Source of the DNA: Nostoc foliaceum FACHB-393
Lineage (GTDB): Bacteria; Cyanobacteriota; Cyanobacteriia; Cyanobacteriales; Nostocaceae
DNA length: 64,000 bases
Direction of reading: 5' to 3'
Assembly: GCF_014698505.1 (NCBI RefSeq)
Contig: NZ_JACJTD010000002.1
Coordinates: forward strand, 62,001 to 126,000
A program made the translations under genes and the position numbers. Below the pieces are notes generated by a model. The model was not told where the DNA came from and made no database searches. It worked only from the letters and a program-made list of their open reading frames with translations. Below, piece after piece: positions 43,989 through 53,138 of this stretch (the stretch's first letter is position 1; every line of letters begins with the position of its first letter).

Positions 43989-44612
43989 TTAAGAAGCTGC
44001 TGATTCTCCCCCAAGCGCCGATTGGATAACTAAATGAGCAATCTCACTAAGTCCCGTCCCAAATTCTGGAATTATAAATAGAAGCATCATTGCAAAAATT
44101 CCGAATTGGTTATATTGCAGTGGCTTTAGCTGAGGAAAAATTTCACTGAAAACATGAAAACCATCCAGTGGTGGAATTGGTAGCAGATTAAACAGAAATA
44201 AGGTCAAATTTATCCGAGCCGCTAAGTAAAGAAATTCTCCACTCAAAAGTCCTGAGAGACTCGGATTAGAGAGAAATTTAAGCATCAAAATAAATAGAAT
44301 GCCTAAAGCCAGATTTGATAATGGCCCAGCTACGGATACCAAAATATTGCCTAGCTTGGGAGAGCGAAACTTAGATGGGTTGACGGGCATTTGTCCCCAA
44401 GCTATACCCATGAGACAGAGAAAGATGATTGATTCCTTACCCATGTGAACTACAGGATTAAGTGTGAGATGACCAGTTTTTTGTGGAGTGTTATCTCCCT
44501 GACTCATCGCAGCCCAGCCGTGAGCAAGTTCATGCAAAGTGATGGAGAATATGACAATTACAACGATTCTGAAAAAATGAATCGGCTCTGTGATGAGTGT
44601 TTGGATAAACAT
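43989..44612 (-). CDS. Site-2-protease-like M50 membrane protein
   Basis: 207 residues with about five membrane helices. Zinc motif HELAHGWAA (HExxH) lies near residue 27-35 and the second motif NLLPIPPLDGFHVF (N-x-x-P-x-P-x-x-D-G) in a later helix; both are needed for intramembrane metalloproteases. This is the short YwhC/SREBP-like branch without PDZ domain. Substrate unknown. The 759 bases upstream hold no gene, so it has its own promoter. Confidence 0.9.
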   Translation of the reverse strand: MFIQTLITEPIHFFRIVVIVIFSITLHELAHGWAAMSQGDNTPQKTGHLTLNPVVHMGKESIIFLCLMGIAWGQMPVNPSKFRSPKLGNILVSVAGPLSNLALGILFILMLKFLSNPSLSGLLSGEFLYLAARINLTLFLFNLLPIPPLDGFHVFSEIFPQLKPLQYNQFGIFAMMLLFIIPEFGTGLSEIAHLVIQSALGGESAAS

Positions 44613-45371
44613 ATATTCTGGCTTGTGGTATGGTTAAAACTGAAATCCGCACTTTCCAAAGACACGCACGAAAAAGTTACCCAATTTAAGAACTGCAAAC
44701 CTTGAGAATCAAGGTTGCTCACCAATAAATTAGGTAAGTTATTTTTGCGAGGCTTCCAAAACTAGTTAAAAAATCTATGGAGACGTTGGTTGCTGAGAAT
44801 GAAGCAAATCAGTTGCTTGAAATCAGCTTTTTCTCACCATAATGATCGAAGTTCTCATCTATAACGGCTGCAATGCATCAGAAAGCTGTGTAAGACAGTA
44901 TTAGTATAATAATTTACTATCTTTTTGTAATGGGCCATGTGTGTAATAACAAGATCATTACATAAATGTTACTAATATAACTAAGTAATAATCTATAGTA
45001 ATTATTCGTATCTTTTTTAATTAACTTTACTCAATTTTATAGCGTAAATTGCTTGTATAGCTTTAAAAAGTCAATTCATAGCATTTATAGTTGCAAAATT
45101 TCTAGTAAATAACACGTAATATATTTTAAAAGTTTTGTATATAAAATTATTGTGTATCAATGATTTATTGGATATTTCAGCTTCATCAACCAACATTTGT
45201 TCATAACTGACCATAGACAAATTCTCAGCTAATTATTAGCTAGTTATATTTGATACCTCAACTTTAAATATTATTTACTAAATAATTTAAAAATTAATAC
45301 AGTCACTAGACAGGATATTAACGGCTTATTGGTATTATTTTGATGCACCAACGCAATGATGATGAACAACA
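44613..45371. other. Long AT-rich intergenic region
   Basis: Divergent spacer, very AT-rich from about 44900 to 45300, with many TAATAATTTA-like runs. I see no ORF, tRNA, repeat family or strong hairpin in it. The length would allow complex regulation of the symporter genes or an unannotated RNA. Confidence 0.4.
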
Positions 45372-45653
45372 ATGGATGAAGATCAGCGCCGTTCTTATTG
45401 GCGTGCTAATACTGCTTTAATTCGTAATCTTTTAATTGTCTGGGCATTGGTTTCCCTAGTTTTCAGTATTTTGTTGGTTCAACCTTTGAATGCGATACGG
45501 TTTTTTGGCGTTCCTTTTGGCTTTTGGATGGCGCAACAAGGATCAATCCTGGTATTTGTGGCCTTGATTTTCATTTATGCCTTTCAAATGGATAAGCTAG
45601 ACCGCAAATACAATCTCAGCAAGCAAGACAACAAATACAATCTCAAGAAGTGA
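45372..45653 (+). CDS. Sodium/substrate symporter small subunit (DUF4212)
   Basis: 93 residues, two membrane helices (about 22-42 and 57-78). RRSYWRANTALIRNLL and FFGVPFGFWMAQQGSILVFV are characteristic blocks of the DUF4212 small-subunit family, always found beside an SSS-family symporter. Its C-terminus carries a direct repeat (KYNLSKQD and KYNLKK) from an internal DNA duplication at about 45605-45650. The large subunit starts 9 bases downstream. Confidence 0.88.
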   Translation: MDEDQRRSYWRANTALIRNLLIVWALVSLVFSILLVQPLNAIRFFGVPFGFWMAQQGSILVFVALIFIYAFQMDKLDRKYNLSKQDNKYNLKK

Positions 45654-45662
45654 GGAAAAACC

Positions 45663-47318
45663 GTGTCAGTTGAAATTTGGACTATTGTATTAGTTGGACT
45701 TTCCTTCCTTGCCTACATTTATATAGGTTGGCAATCACGAGTCGAAAATAGTAAAGACTTCTTTATAGCAGGTCAAGGGATACCTTCAATTGCTAATGGT
45801 GCGGCCACCGCCGCCGACTGGATGTCCGCAGCCTCGTTTATTTCAATGGCGGGGCTGATTTCTTTTTTGGGCTACGACGGTTCTATTTATTTAATGGGCT
45901 GGACTGGCGGCTATGTGCTGCTGGCATTATTACTGGCTCCTTACCTACGGAAATTTGGTAAGTATACAGTGCCAGATTTCGTAGGCGATCGCTACTACTC
46001 TAATATCGCTCGTCTGGTGGCGGTAGTGGCAGCCATTTTCATCTCCCTCACCTACGTTGCTGGACAAATGCGGGGCGTGGGCATTGTTTTTAGCCGCTTC
46101 CTACAAGTAGATATCAATACAGGTGTGATCATCGGTATGGTGATCGTCGGCTTTTTCTCTGTGTTGGGGGGGATGAAAGGCATTACCTGGACACAAGTAG
46201 CACAGTACTGTGTGTTGATTTTTGCTTACCTGATTCCAGCGATCGCGATCGCCTGGTTTCTCACTGGTAATCCTGTTCCCCAACTAGCATTTACCTTCAG
46301 TGATATTGGAGAAAAACTTAATCAAATTCAGGTTGACCTGGGTTTTAAGCAATATACTGAGCCATTTGTGAACAAGTCGATGCTAGATGTGCTGTTCACC
46401 ACCATTGCTTTGATGGTAGGTACTGCTGGCTTACCCCATATCATTGTCCGTTTTTACACAGTGAAAAGTGTGCGTGCAGCCCGCTTTTCTGCTGGTTGGG
46501 CACTACTATTTATTGCCATTCTTTATACAACGGCTCCAGCCCTGTCGATGTTTGCCCGCTACAACCTGATCGATTCCCTGCACAATCATACAGTTGCAGA
46601 AGTGCAGCAGCTAGACTGGGCGGCGAAGTGGGAAAAAACTAAACTTTTGGGTTTTGAGGACATAAATAAGGATGGCCGTCTCCAGTTAACTCCAAATAAA
46701 GATACTAATGAAATAAAGATTGACCCAGATATCATCGTGCTTTCCACCCCAGAGGTAGCTAACCTCCCTCCGTGGGTGATTGGCTTGGTAGCGGCTGGCG
46801 GTTTAGCTGCTGCTTTGTCTACAGCATCAGGTTTATTGTTGGTAATTTCCAGTTCCATCGCCCACGATATCTACTACCGCATCGTAGATTCATCAGCCTC
46901 AGAACAAAAACGGGTGTTTGTCGGGCGGATCATGGTAGGTTTTTCCCTCGTCCTCGCCGGCTATTTTGGGGTGAATCCGCCAGGATTTGTTAGTCAGGTG
47001 GTGGCTTTTGCCTTTGGTTTAGCTGCTGCTAGTTTCTTCCCGGTGATTTTCCTGGGAATTTTCGACAAACGCACCAATTCTGAAGGTGCGATCGCCGGCA
47101 TGTTGACGGGTTTAATTTTTACGATCATTTACATTGTTGGCGTCAAGTTTGGAGGTATGCAACCCTGGTTTTTTGGGGTTTCTCCTGAAGGAATTGGTAC
47201 TTTGGGTATGCTAATTAACTTTGCTGTTACCTTAGTGGTTTCGCGCTTAACACCACCTCCTCCAGCAGAAATTCAAGCGATGGTAGAAGACCTCCGCAGC
47301 CCGATTATTGAAGAATAG
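45663..47318 (+). CDS. Sodium:solute symporter family protein (ActP-like large subunit)
   Basis: 551 residues from GTG 45663, about 13 membrane helices. SSS blocks: DFFIAGQGIPSIANGAATAADWMSAASFISMAG, TVPDFVGDRY, and the sodium-site region AAGGLAAALSTASGLLLVISSSIAHD (first letters AAGGLAAALSTASG suffice). With the DUF4212 partner it forms the two-component type, suggested to carry short organic acids such as acetate or pyruvate. A ~60-residue extramembrane insertion (about 300-360, DINKDGRLQLTPNK) resembles an EF-hand-like loop, as in some of this branch. Specificity is not shown. Confidence 0.88.
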   Translation: MSVEIWTIVLVGLSFLAYIYIGWQSRVENSKDFFIAGQGIPSIANGAATAADWMSAASFISMAGLISFLGYDGSIYLMGWTGGYVLLALLLAPYLRKFGKYTVPDFVGDRYYSNIARLVAVVAAIFISLTYVAGQMRGVGIVFSRFLQVDINTGVIIGMVIVGFFSVLGGMKGITWTQVAQYCVLIFAYLIPAIAIAWFLTGNPVPQLAFTFSDIGEKLNQIQVDLGFKQYTEPFVNKSMLDVLFTTIALMVGTAGLPHIIVRFYTVKSVRAARFSAGWALLFIAILYTTAPALSMFARYNLIDSLHNHTVAEVQQLDWAAKWEKTKLLGFEDINKDGRLQLTPNKDTNEIKIDPDIIVLSTPEVANLPPWVIGLVAAGGLAAALSTASGLLLVISSSIAHDIYYRIVDSSASEQKRVFVGRIMVGFSLVLAGYFGVNPPGFVSQVVAFAFGLAAASFFPVIFLGIFDKRTNSEGAIAGMLTGLIFTIIYIVGVKFGGMQPWFFGVSPEGIGTLGMLINFAVTLVVSRLTPPPPAEIQAMVEDLRSPIIEE

Positions 47319-47426
47319 GGGATTGGGGATTGGGGATTGGGCATTGGGAAAAGACAAGGAAGACAAGGAAGAGACTTGTTCAATAATTCTCCCTTGTCCC
47401 CCTTGTCCTCCTTGTCCCCCTGCTCC
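47319..47426. repeat. STRR-type repeats between symporter and TPR genes
   Basis: Four tandem GGGGATT/GGGCATT heptads directly after the symporter stop, an AAGACAAGG doublet, and CCTTGTCCC/CCTTGTCCT 9-mers up to the TPR stop codon. No clear terminator. Confidence 0.75.
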
Positions 47427-48269
47427 CTACTGTCCAAGTTCTTTGATATTTTTCATCACTTGTTGGTACAAGTCGTTGTTACCTTGATTTTGAAAAATAC
47501 TTGCTGCTTGTTCTAAGTCCTTGAGTGCCCCCTGTTTGTCTCCATTGGTAGCGCGGGCATTTCCTCGGTTATTGTAGGCAGGGGCAAAGTTAGGGTTAAG
47601 GCGAATGGCTTGATTGTAATCTGCGATCGCACCCTGTGGATCTCCATTGGCAGCACGGGCATTTCCTCGGTTATTGTAGGCGATCGCATATTTGGGGTTG
47701 AGGAGAATTGCTTGGTCAAGATCATCTAGTGCGCCTTTTTTGTCCCCATTGGTAGCGCGGGCATTCCCCCGGTTATTGTAGGCTTCGGCATAGTTGGGAT
47801 TGAGGCGAATCGCTTCACTGTAATCTTTAACTGCTTCTCTGTTACCTCCTAGTGAGGCGCGGGCATTCCCCAGGTTATTATAGGCTTCCGCGTCGTTAGA
47901 ATTGATACGAAGGGCTTGATTGTAATCTGCGATCGCTTTTTCCTTGTCTCCCAAATCAAAGTAGGCTAATCCCCGCCCGTTGTAAGCAGCGCCATATTGA
48001 GAATTTTGATCAATTGCCTTACTATATGAAGCGATCGCAGCTTGTAAATCACCGTTTAAATGCTGATTCTTTCCCTGAAGATAGAATTCCCCACCAATGG
48101 AAGCTGTAGCTGAACGACGGCTAGGTTGGCTGACTCCTATTTCTGTCACCAACACATTGTCATTCTTACTACAAGAAATACTGCTAATTGTAGTCAATGT
48201 AGTAAAAATAGCTATGGTAAATATTTTATTTACCCTTGTTCGCTTTTGCCCAAATAAACGCCGTCTCAT
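47427..48269 (-). CDS. TPR-repeat lipoprotein
   Basis: 280 residues. Positively charged N-terminus, hydrophobic stretch and a Cys in TISSISCSK give a probable lipoprotein signal. Residues ~58-265 are six tandem TPR units of 34 residues, e.g. AEAYNNRGNARATNGDKKGA and FAPAYNNRGNARATNGDKQGA, the latter four being nearly identical at DNA level too. TPRs bind partner proteins; which partner is unknown. The near-identity of adjacent repeats suggests recent duplication or gene conversion. Confidence 0.85.
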   Translation of the reverse strand: MRRRLFGQKRTRVNKIFTIAIFTTLTTISSISCSKNDNVLVTEIGVSQPSRRSATASIGGEFYLQGKNQHLNGDLQAAIASYSKAIDQNSQYGAAYNGRGLAYFDLGDKEKAIADYNQALRINSNDAEAYNNLGNARASLGGNREAVKDYSEAIRLNPNYAEAYNNRGNARATNGDKKGALDDLDQAILLNPKYAIAYNNRGNARAANGDPQGAIADYNQAIRLNPNFAPAYNNRGNARATNGDKQGALKDLEQAASIFQNQGNNDLYQQVMKNIKELGQ

Positions 48270-48633
48270 AATTTAATATAAACCGTCATAACGCCTGAAC
48301 GAAATTAGTAGCAAAATCTAGATTTTAATTCTTGAACTCAATAATTATTCTAACTTTTGATAGAAGTGTAAAATCAAATGACGATTTTACTTGATATTCA
48401 CTAACTTATTTAATCATTATGTATAGGATAGATGATAAAATATGAAGTATAAAAAATGCCAATTTCGCTTTTTCCTATTGTCATCTCTAAGCTTCTTGAC
48501 GGGGATTTCTGAACATAAAACTACTGTCGTTCATGTTTTTTAGAATACTTATTGAAAAAATATATTTAAAATATTAAGATTTATTCTAAATAATAACTCC
48601 ATAAATTCTGACATTTGTAGCCTGATGAACAAT
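48270..48633. other. Intergenic region, nothing recognised
   Basis: AT-rich spacer upstream of the TPR gene (minus strand) and downstream of the exonuclease start region. No ORF, repeat family or hairpin stands out. Confidence 0.4.
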
Positions 48634-49554
48634 TTACTCATCTTCTGTTTCACTCTCTTGAGTTTTGGGAGTTAGTCGCCAAGAAGTAGTTTTGTCAATG
48701 TCTACAGAAAGTTGTTCCAAATTTTGCCCTAAATCTTTTTGGAGTTTTTGAGTTAGTGTAATGGGAAAATCTAAATTAATACCTTCACTTTGTGCTAGCC
48801 TGGCCAATTCTGTAAAAGTAGCTTTGACTGTAGTACGCTCATAGCTAGTCAGTTTGTAATAAGAAGTTTCAGATATATTCTGAGCCTGCATGGCTTTTTT
48901 CATGCGTTCTTGTAAATGCTCAAATTCTGAATTCAACAACTTCCATCGCTGCTCAAGTTGCGAGTATCTGGTACTTAGTGATATTAAGTCTTCCGTTGCG
49001 GGGTTGGGGCTAGCTTGGGCTTGTAATCCTAACAAAATTGAGTGGATTTGTGCAAGATAAATACAATCTAAGTAAGCATACTCTATCTGTTCTTCAGTCA
49101 AGGGACGTTTTCCCCAATCGCTTTGTTGTTCTTGTTTATCGATATTGTTAAAGCTACAAAGTGCTGTAGCTATAGTTTTGAGTTGGTAGTTGGGTAATGG
49201 CAAAAGATAGTAAGGGATTTTTTTTGCCATTTCCAAGGTGCAAGTAATATTTTTGGCTTTCTTGTTACCGAGAAACTTTAGATCATAACTGGCGTTGTGA
49301 AAAACTTTTTCAATAGCAGAATTTATCATAATTTCTTCAATAAATTCAGCTATAATATCAGGCTGATCTAGGACATCTAAAAGGTAGACGCGATCGCCAC
49401 TCATATCTTGAGGATTATCTAATACCTGAATCAGTGATAGTCGGGGATTACGACTTTTATAGTCAGCCACTTCTGTATCTATCCACAGAGTTTTAGTGTT
49501 GGTATATTCAGCAACAATGTCACTAATTTCGCTAGCAGAAGTAAGGTAGGGCAT
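48634..49554 (-). CDS. RNase D-like 3'-5' exonuclease
   Basis: 306 residues. DEDDy exonuclease motifs: WIDTEV (Exo I, D and E), VFHNASYDLKFL (Exo II, D) and EQIEYAYLDCIYL (Exo III, Y-x3-D). The catalytic domain covers about residues 1-180; the C-terminal ~125 residues contain a coiled-coil-like helix (EQRWKLLNSEFEHLQERMKK) instead of a clear HRDC domain, so it is not a canonical Rnd. RNA 3' trimming is likely; ends with an acidic tail. Single gene. Confidence 0.88.
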   Translation of the reverse strand: MPYLTSASEISDIVAEYTNTKTLWIDTEVADYKSRNPRLSLIQVLDNPQDMSGDRVYLLDVLDQPDIIAEFIEEIMINSAIEKVFHNASYDLKFLGNKKAKNITCTLEMAKKIPYYLLPLPNYQLKTIATALCSFNNIDKQEQQSDWGKRPLTEEQIEYAYLDCIYLAQIHSILLGLQAQASPNPATEDLISLSTRYSQLEQRWKLLNSEFEHLQERMKKAMQAQNISETSYYKLTSYERTTVKATFTELARLAQSEGINLDFPITLTQKLQKDLGQNLEQLSVDIDKTTSWRLTPKTQESETEDE

Positions 49555-50026
49555 TGGCTAATCTTTCCTGATATTTAGGGCGTTGTAAGTAAGCCATAGT
49601 TTTCTAAAGTAACATTTTGTTGGTAATTTTGCTGGCACAGTATTGCAAAAACGCTGAGTTTTTGAGTTGCGTAGGTTATAGACATCGCCAAACTAACTTA
49701 AATCTGATAACATCGAGTCACCATAATGGGGTGGCATAGTCTACCATTGAGAGAGCTACTGGGCATCTACATAAAATTAATAGAGAGCTACAGGCTGTAT
49801 ACAAAGGCATCCTAGTTAGCAGCCGTCAGAAAAATTGAATTGGCATTTCTTAAAACTGGCAGTAAAATCTTAGCTGCAAGAAATCGTCCAAGTTTCGATT
49901 TTCAGTAGCATGAGCTATTGCTTGGGCACTTTTGTTACTCCACCTTTAATTGCTTTTTAACATCTGCTCCTCACCATGACACACACATCAATTAATCGCT
50001 TCAATTACTCAATTCGGAGATAGATA
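49555..50026. other. Intergenic region
   Basis: Divergent spacer. It contains a weak relative of the GCGTAGG...GACATCGCC repeat near 49668-49690. The BON lipoprotein has a reasonable Shine-Dalgarno (CGGAGA at 50015-50020). Nothing else recognised. Confidence 0.4.
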
Positions 50027-50500
50027 ATGAAAAAGCTAATTCTATTGCTTGTTAGTGGCATTTTGGTAGTTGGTACTTTTGGCTGCCAAGAAACTCCTCA
50101 AGCTAGTTTGGAAACTCCTAGCACTACTAATCAAGCCGCTCAAGCACCAGCAACACCAGCTTCTCAGATAAATCAAACTGCTGATAAAACTACTGCTAAA
50201 ATTCCAGCAAAAGAAACGACTCCTTTAGCAGCTAGTACAGGCACTAAAGTTAAAACCGATTCTGAAAAAACGGCAGCAACAAAAGCTAAGAGCGATTTAA
50301 AAACTGAAGTTAGTGAAAAGTTGAATAAAGGCTTGCCAGACAACAAGTTACAAGTTGAAAATAAAGAGGGTGAAATTATCCTCAAAGGCACAGCGGCTTC
50401 TGCTGAAGAACTCCAGAAAGCTGAAACCTTGGCTAAAGAAGTTCAAGGTGTGAAGATGGTGAAAGTGGAGGCAAAAGTTGAAGCTGTGAAAAAGCCATAA
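50027..50500 (+). CDS. BON-domain lipoprotein
   Basis: 157 residues. Lipoprotein signal MKKLILLLVSGILVVGTFGC (lipobox GTFGC). A long Ala/Thr/Lys/Pro-rich, low-complexity linker spans about 21-95. A single BON domain follows (about 96-155) with LKTEVSEKLNKGLPDN, GEIILKGTAASAEELQKAETLAKEV and VKMVKVEAKVEAV. BON domains bind phospholipid or peptidoglycan-associated partners in the periplasm; OsmY-like stress roles are known. Single gene closed by a good terminator. Confidence 0.87.
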   Translation: MKKLILLLVSGILVVGTFGCQETPQASLETPSTTNQAAQAPATPASQINQTADKTTAKIPAKETTPLAASTGTKVKTDSEKTAATKAKSDLKTEVSEKLNKGLPDNKLQVENKEGEIILKGTAASAEELQKAETLAKEVQGVKMVKVEAKVEAVKKP

Positions 50501-50541
50501 AAGAATAACTGAAGCTCTCAGTTAATATCGGCATGAAAACT

Positions 50542-50576
50542 AAACAGGGGCTTACGCAGATGTAAGTCCTGTTTTT
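50542..50576 (+). terminator. Rho-independent terminator after the BON lipoprotein
   Basis: AACAGGGGCTTAC (50543-50555) pairs with GTAAGTCCTGTT (50562-50573) around a 6-base loop, with one unpaired G and a G-U, followed by a T-run (TTTTTG). It lies 42 bases after the stop codon. Confidence 0.8.
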
Positions 50577-50870
50577 GATTTCCTTAAATAAACGTGATGT
50601 GAGTTCTACAAACCTTTCCCTGCCTTGAACTAAAGTTAAAGTCTGTCCCTCTCCAATTCAGAAAAACAGATTTGTGTAGTAAAATCTCTTAGAGGTCTTT
50701 TGATGAAGATAATTAGGCAGAAACTATATGAGCCATCAAACTCACGTTAAATAAAAGTAATGATGTGACAGCTTATACTAACTGTAATAACGATTATCTT
50801 AAACAAACAAATATGATCGTCCTACGTCTGAGAAAAGAGAATAAAATTGCACTATATGGAATACCCACTA

Positions 50871-52934
50871 TCAAAGTTTGGCGAAATGCTCCCGTAGCAA
50901 GTCGTGCTTGAAGCGATAGCGCCCACCTAATTGGATGATAAACCCTCTTTCAGTTGCATAGCCAAGGAATTGAGCATAGTTCCAGGGAATAGAGCCATTC
51001 TGCCAGAGAATTAAGCGCAGAACACAATGTTCGATGACAGCACTACCTCCGAAAGTAAATCCAAATACCAAACTTGAACCAAGGCCAGAAATCAGCACTT
51101 GGATTGGCTCAATCGTTATTCCTCTAATTAGCCAAATCTGCATAGCAATCATTGTCCAAATAGGAAAATTAATTATAGCAATAATTAAACCATTTTTGGC
51201 AGATTTCCAAACACCCTGATTGGGGACTTTTCTATTTTTTATCTCACTTTGCAGCCCACTAATCAGCCCAATAATCAGCCCACTAATCAGCCCAATAATC
51301 AGTCCATAAATCAACCCAAAACTCAGCCAAAAACTCAGCCCAATAACAATCATCAGAATAAAAATCAGCCATCCCATTATTTCTTTCCAATTATCTTGCA
51401 TTTTTAACCAAGATATTTGGAAGGCTTCTTCAGGTTTTATACTTTTATCAAGTCCAAAAGTCAGCCCCATAATCAGCCCCATAATCAGCCCAATAACCAG
51501 CCCAAAAATCAGCCCAAAAATCAGCCCATAAATCAGCCCAAAAATCAGCCCGATAATCAGACTATATAGCAATTTTGATAAAAAATTATCTAACAAATAC
51601 GGCTGCATTTTTTCAATTAAAAACTCTGTCTGCTTGTTATCTTTCAGCTTATTAGCCAACCAAGCTAACCAAAGCTTAGTATCTTTCTTACTTGGCTCTT
51701 TTCCTGGTTTATATGACTTGCTTTGTTGGGTTTCATCTAGCTTAACTTTGATGTAAGTATCGAATAGATCATCAAGATAAGACTGACGACAGACTTCAGG
51801 AGAACTGAAATTTTGCGATTTTCTAGCTGGAGCTTGTTTATAAGCCTCTACCATAAACTTCAACAGCAGAGGCGACTGTGCCAACTCCAATAAATCAGGG
51901 TTTATTTTAATTCCATTCCACAAATCTGAACGATTTGCAAGACTAAAATATGCTTCAATTTGAGATTGATTTAGCGGTTGGACAAATACTGAATTTAGCC
52001 CTCGCAGCAGTGTATTACCACTATTGTATTCTTGGGAGCGGCAGCAAACAACTAAATGGAGCGGTTGAGGGTTTTGATTGATAAAACTATTAATAGCATG
52101 AATACACTCTACTAGGTCTTCTTTCAATTCATCTAAACCATCAAAAAAAGGCAAGATTTGATTCGTATTGAGCCATTCTTTAGCAATATCTTCAGAGATG
52201 CTATACTGATATTTTAGTTGCTCTACTAGCCAATCAGTAATTTTTTGCTTTTTTTGCCAGTTAGTTAGTTCAAAAACCACCGGAATAGGTTTATTTTCAT
52301 CTACTTCAGCACCCATTATTAATTCTTTTGCTAGTTTCAGCAGCAATGTCGTTTTACCTGAACCTGGTGTACCCAAAATCAATAATTTACCGTCTTCTTG
52401 ATTAAAAATATCAACAATTTTGCTTTCTGGAGGTAGAGGAGTATTTTGTCCATTTCTTATCCAAGACCAAATTGGTTCAATGATTTTTTTTTGTGCGGTT
52501 AATAGGGGATTGACTTGTATGCTTTGATTCCTTGCCTGGGGAGATGGTGACTGATTACCCTGTTGTTCTATATCAAGGGGAATAAAAACTGTGTTGTTGT
52601 ACAACGATTTTTCCAGCCGCTCCTCAATATCGACTTTCAAAACCTTTAAAAACTTGCTTCGTGAATCTTTAAGCAATTTGGGATCAACTCTGTTAGTAGG
52701 TCTTTGTGTCCCACTGTTGCTATTATTCTGAATATGAATAGCTAGCCAGCTAAAATAAGCAAACAGCACTGACATAATCAAAGCTAGCAGCCAGATTACA
52801 TAATTTGGAATTACATCTTTCCATTTATAGATGTCTGATAATTGATTGAGGAGAAAACTCAGACAATTATTAACAAGTACAGTCAGAAGAGCAATGATAA
52901 ATAACCAGATTAGCTGCGGGTTACGTGGCTGCAT
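50871..52934 (-). CDS. Membrane-anchored NACHT NTPase with GLI-repeat membrane domain
   Basis: 687 residues. Two N-terminal membrane helices (about 8-29 and 43-66); NACHT domain with P-loop GTPGSGKTT (188-196), PVVFELTNW, Walker B FFDGLDEL (263-270) and a downstream LHLVVCCRSQEY block. From about 455 to 565 come two tracts of a 4-residue repeat G-L-I-x (eight to nine units, then about seven), then further membrane helices and an end typical of cyanobacterial NACHT proteins (WNYAQFLGYATERGFIIQLGG, RFKHDLLREHFA). NACHT proteins act as switchable ATPases in immunity and signalling; bacterial ones include antiphage proteins. This one could be a membrane-acting effector, by inference. It stands alone with no nearby defence gene. 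Confidence 0.88.
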   Translation of the reverse strand: MQPRNPQLIWLFIIALLTVLVNNCLSFLLNQLSDIYKWKDVIPNYVIWLLALIMSVLFAYFSWLAIHIQNNSNSGTQRPTNRVDPKLLKDSRSKFLKVLKVDIEERLEKSLYNNTVFIPLDIEQQGNQSPSPQARNQSIQVNPLLTAQKKIIEPIWSWIRNGQNTPLPPESKIVDIFNQEDGKLLILGTPGSGKTTLLLKLAKELIMGAEVDENKPIPVVFELTNWQKKQKITDWLVEQLKYQYSISEDIAKEWLNTNQILPFFDGLDELKEDLVECIHAINSFINQNPQPLHLVVCCRSQEYNSGNTLLRGLNSVFVQPLNQSQIEAYFSLANRSDLWNGIKINPDLLELAQSPLLLKFMVEAYKQAPARKSQNFSSPEVCRQSYLDDLFDTYIKVKLDETQQSKSYKPGKEPSKKDTKLWLAWLANKLKDNKQTEFLIEKMQPYLLDNFLSKLLYSLIIGLIFGLIYGLIFGLIFGLVIGLIMGLIMGLTFGLDKSIKPEEAFQISWLKMQDNWKEIMGWLIFILMIVIGLSFWLSFGLIYGLIIGLISGLIIGLISGLQSEIKNRKVPNQGVWKSAKNGLIIAIINFPIWTMIAMQIWLIRGITIEPIQVLISGLGSSLVFGFTFGGSAVIEHCVLRLILWQNGSIPWNYAQFLGYATERGFIIQLGGRYRFKHDLLREHFAKL
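51253..51345 (-). repeat. 12-base coding minisatellite, tract 2, in the NACHT gene
   Basis: Units of AATCAGCCCA plus two variable bases on the plus strand; read on the minus strand each gives Gly-Leu-Ile-x. About seven units with some divergence (GLSF, WLSF at one end). Confidence 0.85.
51455..51560 (-). repeat. 12-base coding minisatellite, tract 1, in the NACHT gene
   Basis: Eight to nine tandem 12-base units (plus strand AATCAGCCCAAA, AATCAGCCCATA and similar), read as GLIF, GLIY, GLIF, GLIF, GLVI, GLIM, GLIM, GLTF. Variation is mostly in the last codon. Confidence 0.88.
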
Positions 52935-53138
52935 ATTTACGACATAGGTACTAGTTAATTACTATACATTACTAATTCAGTCCATTTTCCTCCCTCCTCT
53001 GCGTCTCTGTTGCCTCGTGTGGTAGCTTGCCTCAAGCCGCTACGTACCTACGATAATCCCTAATTTCCCCCCTACCCTCTTGCGAATTTTTAATTAGTTG
53101 ATACACTTGTTCTTCATTAGCCCAGTTAACCAGCGCCT
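52935..53138. other. Divergent spacer between NACHT and smc
   Basis: Contains a repeat relative with GTAGCTTGCCTCAAGCCGCTAC (arms GTAGC/GCTAC and CTTG/CAAG at about 53021-53043). Promoters for both directions should be here; none is convincing by eye. Confidence 0.4.
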
